A DNA stretch of 64,000 nt, taken from the NCBI GenBank assembly GCA_049841135.1, contig JASGHK010000005.1, positions 1,178,001-1,242,000 of the forward strand, in the 5' to 3' direction. The notes under the pieces are model-generated. The model ran no database searches. It was not told the DNA's origin and worked only from the letters and a program-made list of their open reading frames with translations. The stretch's first letter is position 1. Each line of letters begins with the position of its first letter. The DNA comes from JACRCT01 sp049841135. Lineage in GTDB: Bacteria; Myxococcota; Myxococcia; Myxococcales; UBA5297. This document shows positions 62,647 to 64,000 of this stretch, one piece after another. The translations under genes were made by a program, and so were the position numbers.

Positions 62647-64000
62647 ATGCCCTCGACGACCTCTCGCGCCGCCCTGCCGACCCTGCTCGCAGTCCTTGCT
62701 CTCGCTGCCTGCTCGTCCGGCGACCCCATCGTCCTGCCCGACTCCGGGCCCGGCCCGTGTGCGGCTCAGACCTGCTCCGGCCACGGCCGCTGCGCGGCGC
62801 TCGACGGTCAGCCGGTCTGCGTGTGCGAGGCGGGCTACCGGGCCGAGGCCCTGGCCTGTCTCCCCGAGGTCGATCCGTGCGCGGGCCAGCGCTGCAGCGA
62901 GCACGGCACCTGCGCGGTGGCCGGGGGAACGGCCCTGTGCGTCTGCGCGGCGGGCTTCCACGCCGTCGACCTCGAGTGCGCCGCCGACGTCGCGGGCGCC
63001 GAGTGCCAGGGCGTGACCTGCTCGGGGCACGGCACCTGCGTGGTCGTGGACGGCGAGCCCAAGGCGCCGCTGTGCCAGTGCGCCGACGGCTACCACCTGC
63101 AGGGGAACACCACCTGCGCCGCCGACGCCGACCCCTGCGCGGGCCAGAGCTGCTCCGGCCAGGGGACCTGCGCGGTGGTCCAGGGCGCGGCGCGCTGCTT
63201 CTGCCGCGACGGCTTCCGCGAGGTCGGGCTCACCTGCGTGGTCGACTCCGGGACGGACGCGGGAGTGCCCGGCGACACCGGCCCCAGCCTGTTCGTCCTG
63301 CCGAGCACGTTGAGCGTGAGCAACCAGGGGCGGTTCATGAGCTACGTGGACCTCTCGCCGCTGGACGGCTCGGGCGCGAGCCACCAGCTGGGCCGGTGGC
63401 TCGTGAAGGACGTGCAGGCGGGGACCGAGGTGGTGCTGGACCCGGCGGTGCGCATCGTCTGCATCGGGCCGTGCGGGGTGCGGGCGTTCGTGGAGTGGGA
63501 CCAGGCCGACCAGAAGATGGTGCGGCTGACGCCGCGCACCGAAAGCGGCACGACCCCCTACGTGCCGGGCGAGCTGGTCGACCTGGCCAGCGGCACGCGC
63601 ACGGCGCTGCCCAGCTACGACTGGCTGAGCCGGCCGCTGCGCTTCGCCCCGGACCTGTCGTGGGCCCTGGTGGCCAAGCAGACCTATGGCGGCGGCGGCG
63701 CGGCCATCAGCCTGGCCATGCCGGTCACCGCGGCCCCGCAGAAGCTCTCCGACCACTGCATGGACCCCAGCGCCACGCTGATGGACGCGGCCACCGTCGG
63801 GGGGACGACCTACGTCGCGGCGTCGGTCTGCACCGGCCCGTGGGACGCCCGGGTGTGGGAGCTGAAGGCCTTCGCGCGGCCGGGGACCGGCTCGGTGACG
63901 CTGGCGACCGGGGCGGCGGAGTCGGTGACCGCGACGCCGAAGGGCGTGGTGTACTCGCTAGCCTCCCAGGCCTTCCTGGTGCCGTTCACGGGGGGCACGC
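62647..64000 (+). CDS. Lipoprotein with four EGF-like repeats, C-terminus outside window
   Basis: 451 codons present, open to the window edge. A lipoprotein signal ends LALAAC (Cys22). Four EGF-like modules follow at about residues 37-205 (CSGHGRCAALDGQPVCVCEA; CSEHGTCAVAGGTALCVCAA; CSGHGTCVVVDGEPK; CSGQGTCAVVQGAARCFCRD), each with the C-S-x-x-G-x-C core. An Asp/Gly linker then leads to a beta-rich domain (SYVDLSPLDGSGASHQLGRW, VVLDPAVRIVCIGPCGVRAF, ELKAFARPGTGSVTLATGAA). It is likely outer-membrane anchored and surface-exposed. Position after the sigma/FecR genes and the shared 28-bp block suggest it is a target of that sigma factor. Confidence 0.85.
   Translation, partial: MPSTTSRAALPTLLAVLALAACSSGDPIVLPDSGPGPCAAQTCSGHGRCAALDGQPVCVCEAGYRAEALACLPEVDPCAGQRCSEHGTCAVAGGTALCVCAAGFHAVDLECAADVAGAECQGVTCSGHGTCVVVDGEPKAPLCQCADGYHLQGNTTCAADADPCAGQSCSGQGTCAVVQGAARCFCRDGFREVGLTCVVDSGTDAGVPGDTGPSLFVLPSTLSVSNQGRFMSYVDLSPLDGSGASHQLGRWLVKDVQAGTEVVLDPAVRIVCIGPCGVRAFVEWDQADQKMVRLTPRTESGTTPYVPGELVDLASGTRTALPSYDWLSRPLRFAPDLSWALVAKQTYGGGGAAISLAMPVTAAPQKLSDHCMDPSATLMDAATVGGTTYVAASVCTGPWDARVWELKAFARPGTGSVTLATGAAESVTATPKGVVYSLASQAFLVPFTGGT

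Noticed and set aside
1..64000. CRISPR array, rRNA or tRNA genes
   Set aside because: No regularly spaced short repeats with unique spacers, and no rRNA or cloverleaf-like sequence was noticed. The only regular array (30113-31168) is in-frame coding repeats with no unique spacers.

Overview
The window is very G+C-rich DNA that most likely comes from a myxobacterium (Myxococcota). The signs are a MYXO-CTERM sorted surface protein, many cysteine-rich lipoproteins (Cys-rich, EGF-like and DUF1566 types), a zinc-ribbon/Ser-Thr kinase/FHA protein, a caspase-like lipoprotein, and an ECF sigma factor paired with a FecR-type regulator. I see no rRNA, tRNA or CRISPR array.

Layout. 0-3.3 kb holds small envelope proteins (lipoprotein, DUF502, barrel-like protein). 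3.6-5.6 kb is an IS630-type insertion sequence with a TA target, sitting among gene remnants. 5.6-6.7 kb is a two-gene block present again at 20.0-21.1 kb; the second copy still shows an apparently empty IS630 target. 9.4-15.2 kb carries a lipoprotein GH18 glycosidase convergent with a three-gene operon (HlyD-like adaptor, processive GT2 synthase, second GH18) that looks like an exopolysaccharide or amino-sugar polymer system. 15.5-20 kb has DUF3788, a coiled-coil protein and the MYXO-CTERM protein. 21-33.5 kb is a rearranged zone. In it, fragments of one convergent gene pair recur between truncated remnants and intact genes (caspase-like, methyltransferase, repeat lipoprotein with DUF1566). 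33.6-39.7 kb has a Vps62-like protein, two proteins sharing a C-terminal domain, the kinase and an unknown protein. 39.9-41.4 kb is an IS91-like transposase. The full-length version of the recurring gene pair follows at 41.6-45.5 kb.

45.5-48.4 kb is a minus-strand operon (ThDP-dependent pyruvate oxidase-like enzyme, enolase-superfamily enzyme, FAD/Fe-S oxidase). 48.6-50.1 kb is a small gene plus a BtrH-like protein. 50.4-59.4 kb encodes a formylglycine-type sulfatase and a run of transporters (BASS, two MgtC, SulP, CPA2/RCK antiporter, DoxX). 59.7-64 kb has the ECF sigma/FecR-TPR pair, an outer-membrane-like protein and an EGF-repeat lipoprotein. A 28-bp block is shared upstream of the first and last of these genes.

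Sequence quality matters. About eighteen genes need a one-base correction to read through. In seven places the excess base lies inside GATTC or GAATC where the reading frame requires GATC. This suggests a systematic sequencing artefact, so most frameshifted genes are annotated here as probably functional across the break. The truncated copies in the rearranged zone are genuine remnants.
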